Source: Aurelia coerulea
Taxonomy: Eukaryota; Cnidaria; Scyphozoa; Semaeostomeae; Ulmaridae
Assembly: GCA_039566865.1 (NCBI GenBank)
Contig: CM076949.1
Location: forward strand, 3,014,501 to 3,078,500
Reading direction: 5' to 3'
DNA length: 64,000 nucleotides
Shown: in pieces, positions 35,501 to 58,541 of the stretch
Layout: the number at the start of each line of letters is the position of its first letter
How positions within the stretch are numbered: the stretch's first letter is position 1
Translations under genes and position numbers: made by a program
Notes under the pieces: generated by a model
What the model saw: only the letters and a program-made list of their open reading frames with translations
Databases searched by the model: none
Told to the model about the DNA's origin: nothing

Positions 35501-38376
35501 CGTATTATGTTGTAATCGTATTGTTAATTCAATTTGTGCTGTATCTATTAGAAGTTTCTTTTGAATTATGAAAAAATTGTATTAGCTTTACTTAGTTGTT
35601 GTTAGATTATCTGTAGTTTTGTAAATTTTTCACTGATAAAAAAAACAAATAATTTGTAAAAGGAATGCAATGTCCTGTATGGTCAAGGAACCAAAGAGCT
35701 AGAGTTGCATTACAATACCGGGTGCGCCAAAATAAACTATGCACTCTCTTGGGAGTCCACGATCGATCGTTCACTTAGCCTGATTCACAGACCAAATTGG
35801 TCTGTGAATCAGGCAACACTGGACCGATTTTGAAGATCTATGACTTAATCTGTAGCAAAAAGCCTGAATTAGATTCTAGTCTTTTGCAAATATTTTTTTT
35901 TTTTTATATCAATCTCTAAGAAAATAAACTACAATACAAGAATCTGAGCCAATCATAGCGGGAAAAGACACATGGTCATCTAGTCCCCACTATGAATGAC
36001 TCTTACAATAAATATAAACAGTAATCTAATTTAACTAACAAAAGAACCCAATACCACACCACACTACTCCACACCAAAAGACACTAAACTATACAACGAG
36101 AAGACAGTCTAGGTACAACGAGAAACCATGTAGAGCAGAGCGGCTCCTAGACTGAGGACATTCGTCTAAGTTTTGCTACATTGAATTAAATTGATATTTA
36201 CTGTCCTGTATAGTCATTCAAATTATAGTCATTCCAAAAAAGAAGGCAGCCCCACTCTTCATAGCCCCACTGAAAACACTTTCGAAAACACTGAAAACGT
36301 TAAAAAGACGTCGATCAAATTTTGTGAAGACTCAGCATGAATGGACAAAGAGAAAACTTTCTTTGGTGTGATTTGAGGATTTCGAAATTTATTAGTGTAA
36401 ACTTCTGCACAAGCATTAGTTTGACGACTGGCCTGTTGCCGAAATTCTTTAGTAGTTGCAATAAAGTGCCGTGCCAAGCCGTTACCCGTATCATAAATTC
36501 AACCAGCCAAACTGCATGCTTGCTTGGCCTCATGACGCTTCCCTGTTTGTCTTTTTAACCTCCTTGACACAGGAAAGCAACCTGTTGCACCAAAGCATGA
36601 ATTCAATTCAATTACAAAAGAAAGGGCATTTCTTTGTATCACTGAAAATTAATTTCTCCCAATACATACAGAACCTATGCTCGTGCAGCAGATTACAATT
36701 AATCGATTTCTAAATCCCAAATCACCACGAAAAGTTTGTTAGCTGTCCATTCATGTCGAGTCTTCTTCATGAAGTTTTTTTATCGTTGTTAGTGTTTTCG
36801 AGAACGAAGATCTTAAGAAACTCACTCATAGCTCTAAAACCTGAAAAGAAAAAATTTGCAAAAAATCCTAAAATACATTTCAGGTTTTTTGCTAAAGATT
36901 AAGTCATAAATCTTTAAAATTGATCCAGTTTACGATTTATCGTGGACAGCCATCGAGCGCTCCTTGAAGGCACAAAGTATTATTGCACATTAGTTTCTGG
37001 TACCTTTACTGTACTCAGATTGCTTTGGTTGCAGGCACATTTTCCCAACCATTTGCTCGCAAGCACAGAATGTTTTTACAATGATCAGGTTTGAATATAA
37101 CCCCGTTAAATCATGCAGTTTAATGTTTGAGCATTCCAAGAGTTCGTAGGCCCAGTTTCAACAAGGTTTTTTTGGCATGTTGTAAAAACCGGACCCTAAG
37201 GCCCTAGGACCCCTGAGACCCCTAGGATCTTTAAGTACTAAAAATGAAAAGGACCCTTAACACCAGATGGACATCACCACAGACAAACAATAGATCAATG
37301 TCATCAAGCTGTCAAACATGAGGCTGCGTGTTGTATGAGCTTCCCATCTTTCATCCTACGAACTTTCATCCGTTCAAACCAACGTCATAATGCCTTTATT
37401 CATGGAAAATGTCTTTAAAAATAACACAATAGGAGATACTCAAAATAGTACTTCTTCATGGTATAAACTCTCTGCATCATTTCTGGTATTGGTTTGAAGA
37501 GTGGAAGTTCATTGGATGGAAGAGGGGAAGTCAATGATACACAACTTCCTCATTATGACACTCTTTCATTTCTAGTACTTGAAGGTCCTAAGGGTCTCAG
37601 TGGTCCTAGGGTCTTAGGGTCCGGTTTTTACAACATGCCGTTTTTTTTGCTCTGTCGAGTTTAATAGTTGCTGCTAAAAACTTCTAAATGTCAATTAAAT
37701 TCGACATAACTGTCATATTTAAATTACCTGCCGTTTTAAATAGATAAAACGACAGGCGTTCACCAGCCCTGTGTCGTATCATATGGCAGAAAAACGACTT
37801 GATTTAAACATCGTATTTCTGCTGCGTTTGATTAATCAATTCTAGGCCATGGTCTGCGTTCTTTACGTGTGATCAGCCACTGCGCTTGTGCATTTTGAAA
37901 AATGGCCATTTTAACCATTTTAATTTGAATCCAACACGGCAAAAAACGAATCAGATTTCTAGACATGGCGGATTCTGCCGTTTTTAATACAGTTCGATTC
38001 GACACGTCAAAAACGATGTTTAAACTAGGCCTTTGTTATTTAACTTCCATTTCGTCCACAGTACAAAGAACCACTCACAAAGATATACAACAGAGAAGAT
38101 TTCATTGGTAAAACTTTACGAACATTGTCACCAAGAGTTATTGAACACGACGGAAAAGCAGTAAGACTTCCAAGCACATCATCTCTCGGAGTTCTACAAC
38201 CGAAAATTTCACTGCGATTCCTAGCATCATATTATACGATTTATTACATTGGATGGTTGTTACTGATCGCGAAACTTTTTGGTCTAGGATTCATAGAATT
38301 TAGTCTTTTGTCGTTATTGGTGTTAGTTGTATTTTTATTGCAAAATATTGTTTCTTGTCCAGTTAAGAAAGATTGA
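14504..38376 (+). CDS. SMPD4: SMPD4-like protein (neutral sphingomyelinase 3 family), 18-exon gene
   Basis: The spliced product (about 810 aa) follows the animal SMPD4 family from end to end. SMPD4 is a membrane protein of the ER and nuclear envelope reported to hydrolyse sphingomyelin and to associate with nuclear pores; it lacks the DNase-I-like fold of other neutral sphingomyelinases. Recognisable blocks in order: an [21 protein letters not shown] block (exons 2-3), [13 protein letters not shown] (exons 4/5), WKSETFVQ (exon 7), [20 protein letters not shown] (exon 10), [14 protein letters not shown] (exon 11), [19 protein letters not shown] (exon 17) and a C-terminal hydrophobic anchor (exon 18). 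Exons: 15472-15588, 17014-17232, 18176-18296, 18822-18883, 20142-20314, 21262-21415, 22215-22280, 23324-23478, 23962-24052, 24990-25087, 26817-26940, 27798-27837, 29245-29411, 32578-32787, 34036-34206, 35087-35215, 38062-38376; all junctions from exon 2 on are GT-AG and in phase. Exon 1 is uncertain (see its entry). The usual family length is about 830-870 aa, so the gene looks complete and intact. Introns are loaded with transposons. Confidence 0.93.
15472..15588 (+). CDS. SMPD4: SMPD4-like exon 2
   Basis: 39 codons, acceptor CTTGCAG, donor GTAAGC, ends in phase 0. It encodes the N-terminal helix region ending in EFPANS, matching the family's N-terminal motif just before the conserved IFG segment. 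If the alternative exon 1 junction is right, the exon starts at 15474. Confidence 0.88.
15822..16125. mobile_element. ACAAGGCT-rich MITE, copy 1
   Basis: About 304 bp, with inverted ends CCTGTACAAAAATACAAGG and CCTTGTATTTTCATACAGG. The interior is built from many variants of the octamer ACAAGGCT (ACAAGGTT, ACCTTGT) on both strands, plus an inner hairpin around GGCCTTATACAGGCC. Lies in SMPD4-like intron 2. No clear target duplication. Confidence 0.85.
16459..16551 (+). repeat. Dispersed repeat starting CCAGGTGTGCCC
   Basis: About 92 bp shared with 32940-33030 (CCGGGTGTCCC, then AAAAATGTATGC and GATTTGGTTGACTC). Related terminal motifs CCGGGTGTCCCAAAA also occur at 17793 and 24204, and CCGGGTGCGCC at 35718. 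They look like ends of a DNA transposon family. Confidence 0.6.
16553..16979. mobile_element. ACAAGGCT-rich MITE, copy 2 with duplicated 5' part
   Basis: 16677-16979 is a full copy of the element at 15822, more than 95% similar by eye. It is preceded directly by a second copy of its first 124 bp (16553-16676), joined head to tail with no spacer: a partial tandem duplication or an insertion of one copy into another. Confidence 0.85.
17014..17232 (+). CDS. SMPD4: SMPD4-like exon 3
   Basis: 73 codons, acceptor TTCTTAG, donor GTATGT, phase 0 at both ends. Contains [15 protein letters not shown] and [15 protein letters not shown], which match the conserved N-terminal domain of SMPD4. Confidence 0.93.
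18176..18296 (+). CDS. SMPD4: SMPD4-like exon 4
   Basis: 121 nt, starts in phase 0 and ends in phase 1. A Ser-rich, poorly conserved linker ([10 protein letters not shown]...). The donor GTTGAT is non-standard at +3 to +5, but it is the only site that joins correctly to exon 5. Confidence 0.75.
18822..18883 (+). CDS. SMPD4: SMPD4-like exon 5
   Basis: 62 nt, enters in phase 1 and ends in phase 0 at GTAAGT. Encodes [20 protein letters not shown], the strongly conserved aromatic block of the family (NPFEYYIF-like). Confidence 0.9.
19389..19709. mobile_element. GGGGCTC foldback MITE, copy 1
   Basis: Inverted ends AAAGGGGCTCAGTCGTCAAA and the complement ending GACGGAGCCCCTT; about 320 bp, in SMPD4-like intron 5. 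Same family as 20781-21075 (opposite orientation) and 25555-25875. Confidence 0.85.
20142..20314 (+). CDS. SMPD4: SMPD4-like exon 6
   Basis: 173 nt, phase 0 in, phase 2 out at GTGGGT. Encodes [14 protein letters not shown] followed by a low-complexity Ser/Pro/Gln linker, at the same place as the Pro/Ser-rich linker of vertebrate SMPD4. Confidence 0.9.
20781..21075. mobile_element. GGGGCTC foldback MITE, copy 2
   Basis: Reverse-oriented copy of the element at 19389, with ends AAAGGGGCTCCGTCGTCAAA and its complement. In SMPD4-like intron 6. Confidence 0.85.
21262..21415 (+). CDS. SMPD4: SMPD4-like exon 7
   Basis: 154 nt, phase 2 in, phase 0 out at GTATTC. A Ser/Thr-rich stretch followed by [10 protein letters not shown], matching the family's WRSE motif. 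Confidence 0.88.
22215..22280 (+). CDS. SMPD4: SMPD4-like exon 8
   Basis: 22 codons, too short for simple ORF finding: [16 protein letters not shown] and on to TNLQ. The acceptor is TTTGCAG and the donor GTTATA. It continues exon 7 exactly as the family does ([11 protein letters not shown]). Confidence 0.85.
22399..22680 (+). repeat. Two-copy direct repeat, diverged
   Basis: The segment around 22418-22500 (GTGCAAAATACTTCTATGCA, then GTTGTTATTCGCGAGAATTT) is repeated at about 22600-22680 (ATGCAAAATACTTTAATGCA, then TTTTTCGCGAGCATTT). Within SMPD4-like intron 8. Confidence 0.55.
23009..23274. mobile_element. Foldback element with about 100-bp arms
   Basis: The left arm (AAAAATAGCTTTAAATAACA, then the AACCCATAAACGCAACAAAA segment) pairs with the right arm at about 23165-23270 almost base for base. 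A single arm of the same family lies at about 57727-57790 in coronin intron 6. Confidence 0.8.
23324..23478 (+). CDS. SMPD4: SMPD4-like exon 9
   Basis: 155 nt, phase 0 in, phase 2 out. Encodes [15 protein letters not shown] and an acidic linker ending EEFKR, which correspond to the family's leucine/histidine helix before the WPLD block. Confidence 0.92.
23549..23850. mobile_element. AGCATAGG family B, 5' part only
   Basis: Starts AGCATGGGGCTCAAATC and follows the left half of the intact copy at 38615 (including the GCAAGCAGAAATTGG segment). The right terminus cannot be found. In SMPD4-like intron 9. Confidence 0.7.
23962..24052 (+). CDS. SMPD4: SMPD4-like exon 10
   Basis: 91 nt, phase 2 in, phase 0 out at GTAAGA. 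Encodes [19 protein letters not shown] and [11 protein letters not shown], one of the most conserved blocks in SMPD4. Confidence 0.95.
24539..24792. mobile_element. Foldback element, GGCATTGAGTCATGG ends
   Basis: Inverted ends AAAGGCATTGAGTCATGGTA (24539) and TACCATGACTCAATGCCT (end 24792). A further copy of the right terminus, with some of its internal flank, occurs at 25463-25488 on the far side of exon 11. Confidence 0.75.
24990..25087 (+). CDS. SMPD4: SMPD4-like exon 11
   Basis: 98 nt, phase 0 in, phase 2 out at GTGAGT. Encodes [14 protein letters not shown], a signature of the family and the best single piece of evidence for the gene's identity. The exon sits between two copies of an inverted-repeat terminus (24539-24792 and about 25463-25488). 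Confidence 0.96.
25463..25488. repeat. Solo terminus of the 24539 element family
   Basis: CTATTTATCATGACTCAATG matches the right end at 24770-24792. The upstream 100 bases share short blocks with the interior of that element (CTGATTGGC, TGATACACGGC). Confidence 0.6.
25555..25875. mobile_element. GGGGCTC foldback MITE, copy 3 (diverged)
   Basis: Ends AAAAGGGCTCCATCTCAAAA and GGCGACGGAACCCCTTT; the interior matches 20781-21075 (GATATAAGTGGATTTT-type block and GGCTTGAGTGAAGCC). In SMPD4-like intron 11. Confidence 0.75.
25895..26420. mobile_element. AGCATAGG family A, copy 1 (MULE-like foldback)
   Basis: 526 bp, inverted ends AGCATAGGTTCCAAATC / GATTTGGAGCCTATGCT, arms about 100-150 bp. Perfect 9-bp target duplication TAGTGTATG at 25886-25894 and 26421-26429. 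In SMPD4-like intron 11. No coding capacity seen. Confidence 0.93.
26464..26748 (-). pseudogene. LINE reverse transcriptase C-terminal remnant
   Basis: 94 codons on the minus strand ending in the pattern [15 protein letters not shown] followed by a helix to the stop. This is the typical C-terminal tail of non-LTR retrotransposon (CR1/Jockey-like) reverse transcriptases. The catalytic domain is absent, so it is a 5'-truncated insertion. It lies 44 bases after a family A element. Confidence 0.8.
26817..26940 (+). CDS. SMPD4: SMPD4-like exon 12
   Basis: 124 nt, phase 2 in, phase 0 out at GTAAAT. Encodes [19 protein letters not shown] and [14 protein letters not shown]-like element begins only 21 bases after its donor. 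Confidence 0.93.
26962..27486. mobile_element. AGCATAGG family A, copy 2
   Basis: 525 bp; perfect 9-bp target duplication CAGTGAATC at 26953-26961 and 27487-27495. It begins 21 bases beyond the donor of SMPD4-like exon 12. Very similar to copy 1, in the same orientation. Confidence 0.93.
27798..27837 (+). CDS. SMPD4: SMPD4-like exon 13
   Basis: 40 nt, phase 0 in, phase 1 out at GTAAGC. Encodes [14 protein letters not shown], matching the family's FAQPNLAEMIQKGE-type helix. Confidence 0.9.
27893..28314 (+). pseudogene. LINE reverse transcriptase C-terminal remnant
   Basis: About 140 codons on the plus strand, beginning near [20 protein letters not shown] and containing [20 protein letters not shown], then [12 protein letters not shown], the usual Cys-containing C-terminus of this LINE group. 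Truncated before the catalytic boxes. In SMPD4-like intron 13. Confidence 0.82.
28517..28890 (+). pseudogene. LINE 3' end: reverse transcriptase tail plus 3' UTR
   Basis: 68 codons (28517-28720) with [20 protein letters not shown] and [14 protein letters not shown], then TAG. The 3' UTR holds GCCACGGCCCCCTGAAAAGC and ends in an AAATG-type repeat (about 28886). The same 3' end recurs at 55224-55305, so both are copies of one family. Confidence 0.85.
29245..29411 (+). CDS. SMPD4: SMPD4-like exon 14
   Basis: 167 nt, phase 1 in, phase 0 out at GTAACT. A Ser/Arg-rich variable region. A small additional exon in the following 3.2-kb intron cannot be excluded, because the family has a few more residues here. 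Confidence 0.85.
29458..29982. mobile_element. AGCATAGG family A, copy 3
   Basis: 525 bp; perfect 9-bp target duplication GTGTTTTGG at 29449-29457 and 29983-29991. The right terminus has diverged (CAGCTATGTT). It starts 46 bases after the donor of SMPD4-like exon 14. Confidence 0.9.
30040..30192 (-). mobile_element. tRNA-derived SINE family 2, truncated copy
   Basis: Matches the minus-strand copy at 61139-61318 (shared GTGACCAC..CGTGATTC, CTCTAGATAGCAGG, CAACTGTCAGATTGG). The tRNA-like head is lost where the CCA repeat begins. Confidence 0.6.
30199..30223. repeat. (CCA)n microsatellite
   Basis: About eight CCA units. Confidence 0.95.
30422..31895 (-). pseudogene. LINE (non-LTR) reverse transcriptase, near-complete RT domain
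   Basis: Minus strand. An uninterrupted 443-codon frame (30422-31753) carries the RT boxes in order: [54 protein letters not shown], the catalytic GLYADDTHV (YADD), then the thumb and the C-terminal [14 protein letters not shown] tail. Upstream the same frame continues ([18 protein letters not shown] and on to FPDFWK) but is cut by one TAA at about 31763-31765, between WK and ARVTP. Further upstream (to about 32250) homology fades, and no endonuclease domain is seen. The element is therefore 5'-truncated with one stop, but the catalytic residues are intact, so it is relatively young. It lies antisense within SMPD4-like intron 14. The clade (CR1/Jockey/L2-like) is not resolved. Confidence 0.92.
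32578..32787 (+). CDS. SMPD4: SMPD4-like exon 15
   Basis: 70 codons, phase 0 both ends, donor GTAAGT. Encodes [17 protein letters not shown], then a Lys/Glu-rich helix, [12 protein letters not shown] and [17 protein letters not shown]. Its first codon is ATG, but it is an internal exon, preceded by an acceptor AACACAG. Confidence 0.92.
32940..33030 (+). repeat. Dispersed repeat starting CCGGGTGTCCC
   Basis: Second copy of the 16459-16551 repeat, about 80% similar by eye, in SMPD4-like intron 15. Confidence 0.6.
33222..33500 (-). pseudogene. Possible LINE reverse transcriptase tail fragment
   Basis: The minus-strand frame [20 protein letters not shown], then [16 protein letters not shown], resembles the GPxxWNSLP...INTFK..LK C-terminal pattern of LINE reverse transcriptases, with stops just upstream. 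Weak. Confidence 0.35.
34036..34206 (+). CDS. SMPD4: SMPD4-like exon 16
   Basis: 57 codons, phase 0 both ends, donor GTAAGT. Contains [20 protein letters not shown] and EKGRQQ, matching the conserved LPDCIV...L(T)...GR(Y/Q)Q block of the family. Confidence 0.93.
34291..34546. mobile_element. Foldback MITE, CACAGGTGGCGGAG ends
   Basis: 256 bp with about 90-bp inverted arms (CACAGGTGGCGGAGAATGG at the left, its complement at the right). Flanked by TTTACTT at 34284-34290 and 34547-34553. In SMPD4-like intron 16. Confidence 0.85.
34680..34870 (-). mobile_element. Retroelement 3' end with hairpin, copy 1
   Basis: Contains the inverted-repeat block CTCATAGTGGGAAAAGACCC...GTTCCCACTATGGGAG (34728-34770) shared with 35945-36005 and 45475-45530. 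The flank CTATTTACGTTTAG on one side matches a LINE-like 3' tail read on the minus strand. Confidence 0.6.
35087..35215 (+). CDS. SMPD4: SMPD4-like exon 17
   Basis: 43 codons, phase 0 both ends. Contains [12 protein letters not shown] and [18 protein letters not shown], equivalent to the family's PIRSYEIASLVR motif. Confidence 0.95.
35779..35813. repeat. 35-bp perfect palindrome
   Basis: The arm CCTGATTCACAGACCAA is followed by a single A and then its exact complement TTGGTCTGTGAATCAGG: 17-bp arms with a one-base centre, within the left arm of the larger foldback. Confidence 0.97.
35925..36230 (-). mobile_element. Retroelement 3' end with hairpin, copy 2
   Basis: Hairpin block AATCATAGCGGGAAAAGACA ... 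GTCCCCACTATGAATGAC at 35945-35992, followed by sequence without coding signal. Same family as 34680 and 45455. Confidence 0.6.
37149..38031. mobile_element. Harbinger-like MITE with nested insertion (family E, copy 1)
   Basis: Ends GGCCCAGTTT and AAACTAGGCC are inverted; the sequence outside 37174-37639 is collinear, in reverse orientation, with the element at 53691-54106. Another foldback element has inserted 25 bp from its left end. In SMPD4-like intron 17, ending 30 bases before exon 18. Confidence 0.75.
37174..37639. mobile_element. Nested foldback element, GGCATGTTGTAAAAACCGG ends
   Basis: 466 bp with inverted arms of about 75 bp, rich in CCTAGGACC / GGTCCTAGG motifs. It interrupts the family E element; the flanks GGTTTTTTT and GTTTTTTTT are compatible with an 8-bp target duplication of a T run. 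Confidence 0.85.
38062..38376 (+). CDS. SMPD4: SMPD4-like exon 18 (last), membrane anchor
   Basis: 104 codons plus TGA. Contains [21 protein letters not shown] and [18 protein letters not shown], then about 35 hydrophobic residues that could be one long or two short membrane segments, ending in a short polar tail (CPVKKD). This is the tail-anchor expected for SMPD4. The stop is followed at once by an in-line TAG. No AATAAA was seen in the next 100 bases. Confidence 0.95.
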   Translation, partial: YKEPLTKIYNREDFIGKTLRTLSPRVIEHDGKAVRLPSTSSLGVLQPKISLRFLASYYTIYYIGWLLLIAKLFGLGFIEFSLLSLLVLVVFLLQNIVSCPVKKD

Positions 38377-38614
38377 TAGTTGAAATTTTTTTATTGTTGG
38401 TGATATCTCGAAAAAATGAAATGATGATCGTAGATTTATTTTTTTGGTTTGTAAACTGTAAAATATTCTGTTGACCTTCCTTAGCTTAAATTCCCTTTTT
38501 GTCTAATTCCTGGTGAGTAAACAATCAAAACGATATTCACTACTCTCAAAATCCCACTGTAAAAGCTATGAAACCGATTTTATTCAACAAACACAGCTGC
38601 ATTGCCTGACTGAG

Positions 38615-39110
38615 AGCATAGGGCTCAAACCTTTCAAATCTTTAAAAAGGTGGGTTTAAAGTCTATGACATTTTTCTTTAAATTGAATGGCTTGAAAGGA
38701 ACTTATAATACTTTGCTGTAAATCTGCTATGAAAATTGTTTTGATATTTTTTTTCAAAATGGCGGCAATTTGAAATAATTCATAGAAAATTTTGAAAAAA
38801 TTTAAATCATCGTAAATCCTAAACCAATTGAGGAAAAATGATACAACCTTCAAGAAGAACATTGTTTATGAAGGTCTACAATATGGTGGCAAACAGAGAT
38901 CTGTATCTTTTCTGGTTTAGGATTTAGCATTTGATGACGTCATGGCCTTAAATTGAATAAATGCCGCCATTTTGAAACTAATCAAGATATCAATAAAATT
39001 TCACGGCAGATTTATATCAAAGTATTATATGTTCCTTCCAAGCCATTTAATTCAAAGAAAACTGTTATAGAATTTTACGCCGGCCTTCTTAAAGGTTTGA
39101 GCCCTATGTT
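38615..39110. mobile_element. AGCATAGG family B, copy 1 (MULE-like foldback)
   Basis: 496 bp, ends AGCATAGGGCTCAAACC / GGTTTGAGCCCTATG. Perfect 9-bp target duplication CTGACTGAG at 38606-38614 and 39111-39119. Shares the terminus with family A, but the interior is different (ATGGCGGCAATTT block). Confidence 0.92.
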
Positions 39111-39410
39111 CTGACTGAGGTTTCTGAGCCAATTACATGTCGTAGTTGTGCTCCTTGATAAACTGATAATCGCTATAACTGGTGCCGACATCCAATTCAA
39201 TGAAGTAAGCGGAAACCTGGACTGATGTAGTTAGTCTATGAGGCTTCATTTGAATTCTGGGAATTTTCCTACAATCTACGATATATGATTGCAAAAAAAT
39301 GTTGTTTTAGCCATATGGTGTTGCTTATAAGGAAATGGAAACTGGTAAAATTGGTATTGAAACCTCAATTATTTGGACGTTCTTTATGAAGCTTCCATTA
39401 TGAATTACTA

Positions 39411-39902
39411 CAGTAAAAACCTGCATATAAGAACCTTACATTTGAAATCACCCTGTTTAGGTTCTTATGCATATGATACTATTCTTGAAAACAGGATGCA
39501 AGGTTCTTAAATAGGTTCTTATCAGAAGAATTAATTGCAGATCTTCGGGAATAGGCCAAATATAAGAAAACAAAGTTTTCACGTACTCGCTATCATGACA
39601 CAATTTTATAAAGAACAAGCATTAACTATGGAACAACCTTATCTACCTAACCTTATCTGTATCAAATTCATTCATACAAGGAATTTTTTACACATGCTTT
39701 GTATCTACTTAAGTATTTGGCTAAATTTTTTAAAACTTTTTATCACATATTACCAACCAGTAGTTTACATTTAACTTTCTTTAAGATAAGAACCTTCGTT
39801 GAATTTCAGGATGAATAGGTTCTTCTGTAATGGGTTGAAATTAGAACATTTTAGGCCTTAGGTTCTTATAAGTGGGTGGTTCTTATATGCGGGTTTTTAC
39901 TG
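39411..39902. mobile_element. Inverted-repeat element, CAGTAAAAACCTGCATATAAG ends
   Basis: 492 bp; the left end CAGTAAAAACCTGCATATAA pairs with the right end TTATATGCGGGTTTTTACTG. The interior repeats AGGTTCTTAT several times. The terminus resembles Tc1/mariner-type MITEs. The left flank is TA, but the right is not clearly duplicated. Confidence 0.8.
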
Positions 39903-42221
39903 AAGCATTTTCCTCGTTTCTGTGAAATTTAAGCAGATAACTATATGTCTGGGAGCTACCTTAGTCCCGAGCATAACCCATCGTAGGTTGATTGCTGCAC
40001 CCCTATTTGGAGAGAAATTCTCGTAAATCAAGAGAATTCTATGGTTTAGTGCTGCATTCAGCCACAGGAAAGACGTGCCAAGTTTTGATGTGAAGAAAGC
40101 TGCACAAACTGGTAAAGAAACGCATGAAATAGATTGAAAAATCCACCAATGCCTTCCGTATAGTTCATAACATTTCTTCACAGTTGTAACGCTAGAAATG
40201 GAAGGAAATGTTACTGCTCCATAAATATTCAAAGGAATATTTCAGTTAGCACCTATTCTCGGTTAATTATTTTCACGACTTTCTAGCAATTTGTCGGATA
40301 GAAGATCACTGATATCAAATGAAATCAAATGACTAAACTGGAAACTTGAGCAGTTAGAAAAGCGAGATTAAAAAGAAGCATGATTTTAGATGAAAGCCTC
40401 CGCAACCCTCCAGCCTTCTGAAGATGGGCAACTCCCACTTAGAGCTTTTGATACTATCAACTTCTTGGTGAAGGCATTCGAAGCTCTTAAAAAAATTTCC
40501 ATAACCGAACAATAAAAATTTACATGTAAGAAGCTTGAAGTCCGCGTAAATTCCCTTATCTAAATACTTTCCAGACAAGTTAATAGAGAGATCGAGTGAA
40601 AACCCGTTTTTGGATGAGCAGGTCTTCGAGAATTCTATTTCAGGGGTGGTATGATATTTTCATTTATTTTATTAATCATAAATGTTGTCAGCTTACCTTA
40701 CTTCGGATGCTTAAATGTTGTAATTTTCGAACAAACGTTTTTGTAAAGCAAATCTTGTTTGGTTCATTTTTTCATGATTTGATATCAATTTGCTCGTTAT
40801 TTCTTTCCACGAGGTTCTTCTCATGCCGCTCATGTGTGAATCGTTGCATTCACAATATTTTGTGTCATGAAAACCATGCTGAATGGACTGATTCGTATAC
40901 CAAAGCATTTAGAATCCAGCAAAAAATGGCAAAATTTCCCCATAAAATGGGAAAATTTGGAATGGGAATTTATTTGGAATTTATAAATGTATTCTGGCAA
41001 ATTATGAATAACTAAGGGTAACGCGCATTTCCGTTTATCTCCTTAGAAACTACAGAGAAACTGTTGTTTTCACTTGAATTTCCAACTTCGTGCACAATGG
41101 TCTATCTCATCGAAGAAAACCCTTCACAGCAAGCGAAGAGGCTCTCTTTACCAATTATACAAGTTCGCCACCTCCAGTATGCAAATCCCTCCAAATCATG
41201 AACAATTTCTCTTCCCTCTTCATCTATTCGATCTCACGTACCTTCAGTGTTCCGTAATTTAAGTTGTTTAAGCATTCGCCAGAAACAACTATTGTAGCCT
41301 GCAACTGTGCTATCACTTTTTTCCAGAAAGAGCTGAGAGATTGATCGATTTCATACTGCTGAAAAATATGGACAAGGGTGCCTGTAAGTATTTTTTGAAA
41401 TTTTACTGGTGAAATCGTGAAGATGGGTGAACATTTGCAGCAGTTACTAAAGTTTATAAAGCACGAAAGCTTGTCTCGGACTGTAGGGTTTCTGATTAGC
41501 TGCCTGGATTAACAGATTAATCCTTGATGTGCTTAGACTTGCCCCTTGTCAACTGTAATAAGTCTACCGGAAAGTATATTCCAATGTTTCAATCTACTGA
41601 AAGGCTTTTCGACACAACTTCAAAAATACAAAATATTGTTCTTCACAATTAAGAAGCCTCTATTAATTTGGGAGATTCCAATTAATTCATCACAACTCAT
41701 ATCTATGAATTAATTACTAGCATTTGCAAAACATGTAAATTGTTGGAAGGTAGGATAAAGTGGTTTGCTCTGGGGTAGGGTGGTTCATTCCAAATTTTGT
41801 GTGCTCTATAGCTTGATCATTATGAGATATTAGAAAAATAAAACTTTTCAAAGCCTGCTCTGGCATATATCCAAGAACCAAACTTATCGAGAAAAGAACA
41901 TTTGTCTACCTGGACAAATTCTCAAATGAGCAGGGGTGATTATGCCCCCTTCAATTTCCTATCCACCTTTTCTGCCTCTGTTGAATCTCGTGAAATTTCC
42001 TTTATCCAAATATGGCAAGTGGTCAGCGGTGTCATGGAACCTTTGCCGGGCGTCGTCTGATGAGCAGTTCCTCCTTTGCTCGTAGCTTGATGACCAAGGC
42101 GTGTAGGCCATTGCAGTACTAACATTCAAGTGGCAATCGTAAGCTTGTAAAGCTTATCCTAAGCGATCGATCACTCAAATTCAAATCTACCTTCTTGTTT
42201 CTTTCAATTGAAGCTCAAACG

Positions 42222-58036
<15,815 letters not shown>

Positions 58037-58366
58037 ACAATGAATAGCATTATACATTTTAACTAGATTGTCAATCATTTCATTTGGATTCCTGACCCCC
58101 GGTTGAATATGGAGCGCATTTCTGTTTTCTATGATTCATTTCAAAATTAACTTTCTAGGATCTTTGGTTAAGGAATGGGAAGCAATCGATGTAGTGATTT
58201 CTACTCTGCTTTTATATGGCCCTGAACCCTTATTTCGTCATATGAAATTCGATCATTGCAATCTGGCCGCTTTTGAATTTGAACACTGGGGATTGCGGGC
58301 CCTACAGAGCAGTTGAGATCCCCCCCCCCCCCGGAGAATGGAATCGAACCTTTTGAAGCCTTCCCA

Positions 58367-58541
58367 TTTCCCCACGGCTATTTTGGATGAATTGAAATCA
58401 TAATAGGCCATCCTCTGGGAACCACTTTATTATGAAAGCAGAATGAAATTTCCCCACGGGTATTTTGGATGAATTGAAACCATACTAGGCCTAGGCCATC
58501 CTCTGGGAACCACTTTATTATGAAAGCAGAATGAAATTTGT
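58367..58541 (+). repeat. 82-bp tandem duplication
   Basis: TTTCCCCACGGCTATTTTGG and following sequence is repeated 82 bp downstream with few differences (an inserted AGGCCT in the second unit). The second unit ends at GAATGAAATTT. Confidence 0.9.

Larger units (their letters stand above)
35718..36990. mobile_element. Large foldback element interrupted by a retroelement
   Basis: The left arm (35755-35881) pairs with the right arm (about 36870-36965): TCCACGAT, GACTTAATCTGTAGC.AAAAA.CCTGAA and ATTTTGAAGATCTATGACTT against their complements. The left end bears the CCGGGTG terminus. A retroelement 3' end (35925-36230) lies in the interior. In SMPD4-like intron 17. Confidence 0.6.
38377..42221. 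other. Intergenic region between SMPD4-like and coronin genes
   Basis: Holds two inverted-repeat elements (38615-39110 and 39411-39902). From 39903 to 42221 I see no gene or known repeat; short open frames there (for example 40596-41015) show no family features. The coronin promoter should lie just before 42222, but no TATA box was recognised. Confidence 0.6.

Noticed and set aside
39897..41015. Several 74-139 aa frames between the two genes as additional genes
   Set aside because: AT-driven composition, no conserved motif, overlapping in different frames; likely chance.
42195..42221. Upstream non-ATG start for coronin
   Set aside because: The ATG at 42222 gives the canonical coronin N-terminus directly; extension adds nine unconserved residues.
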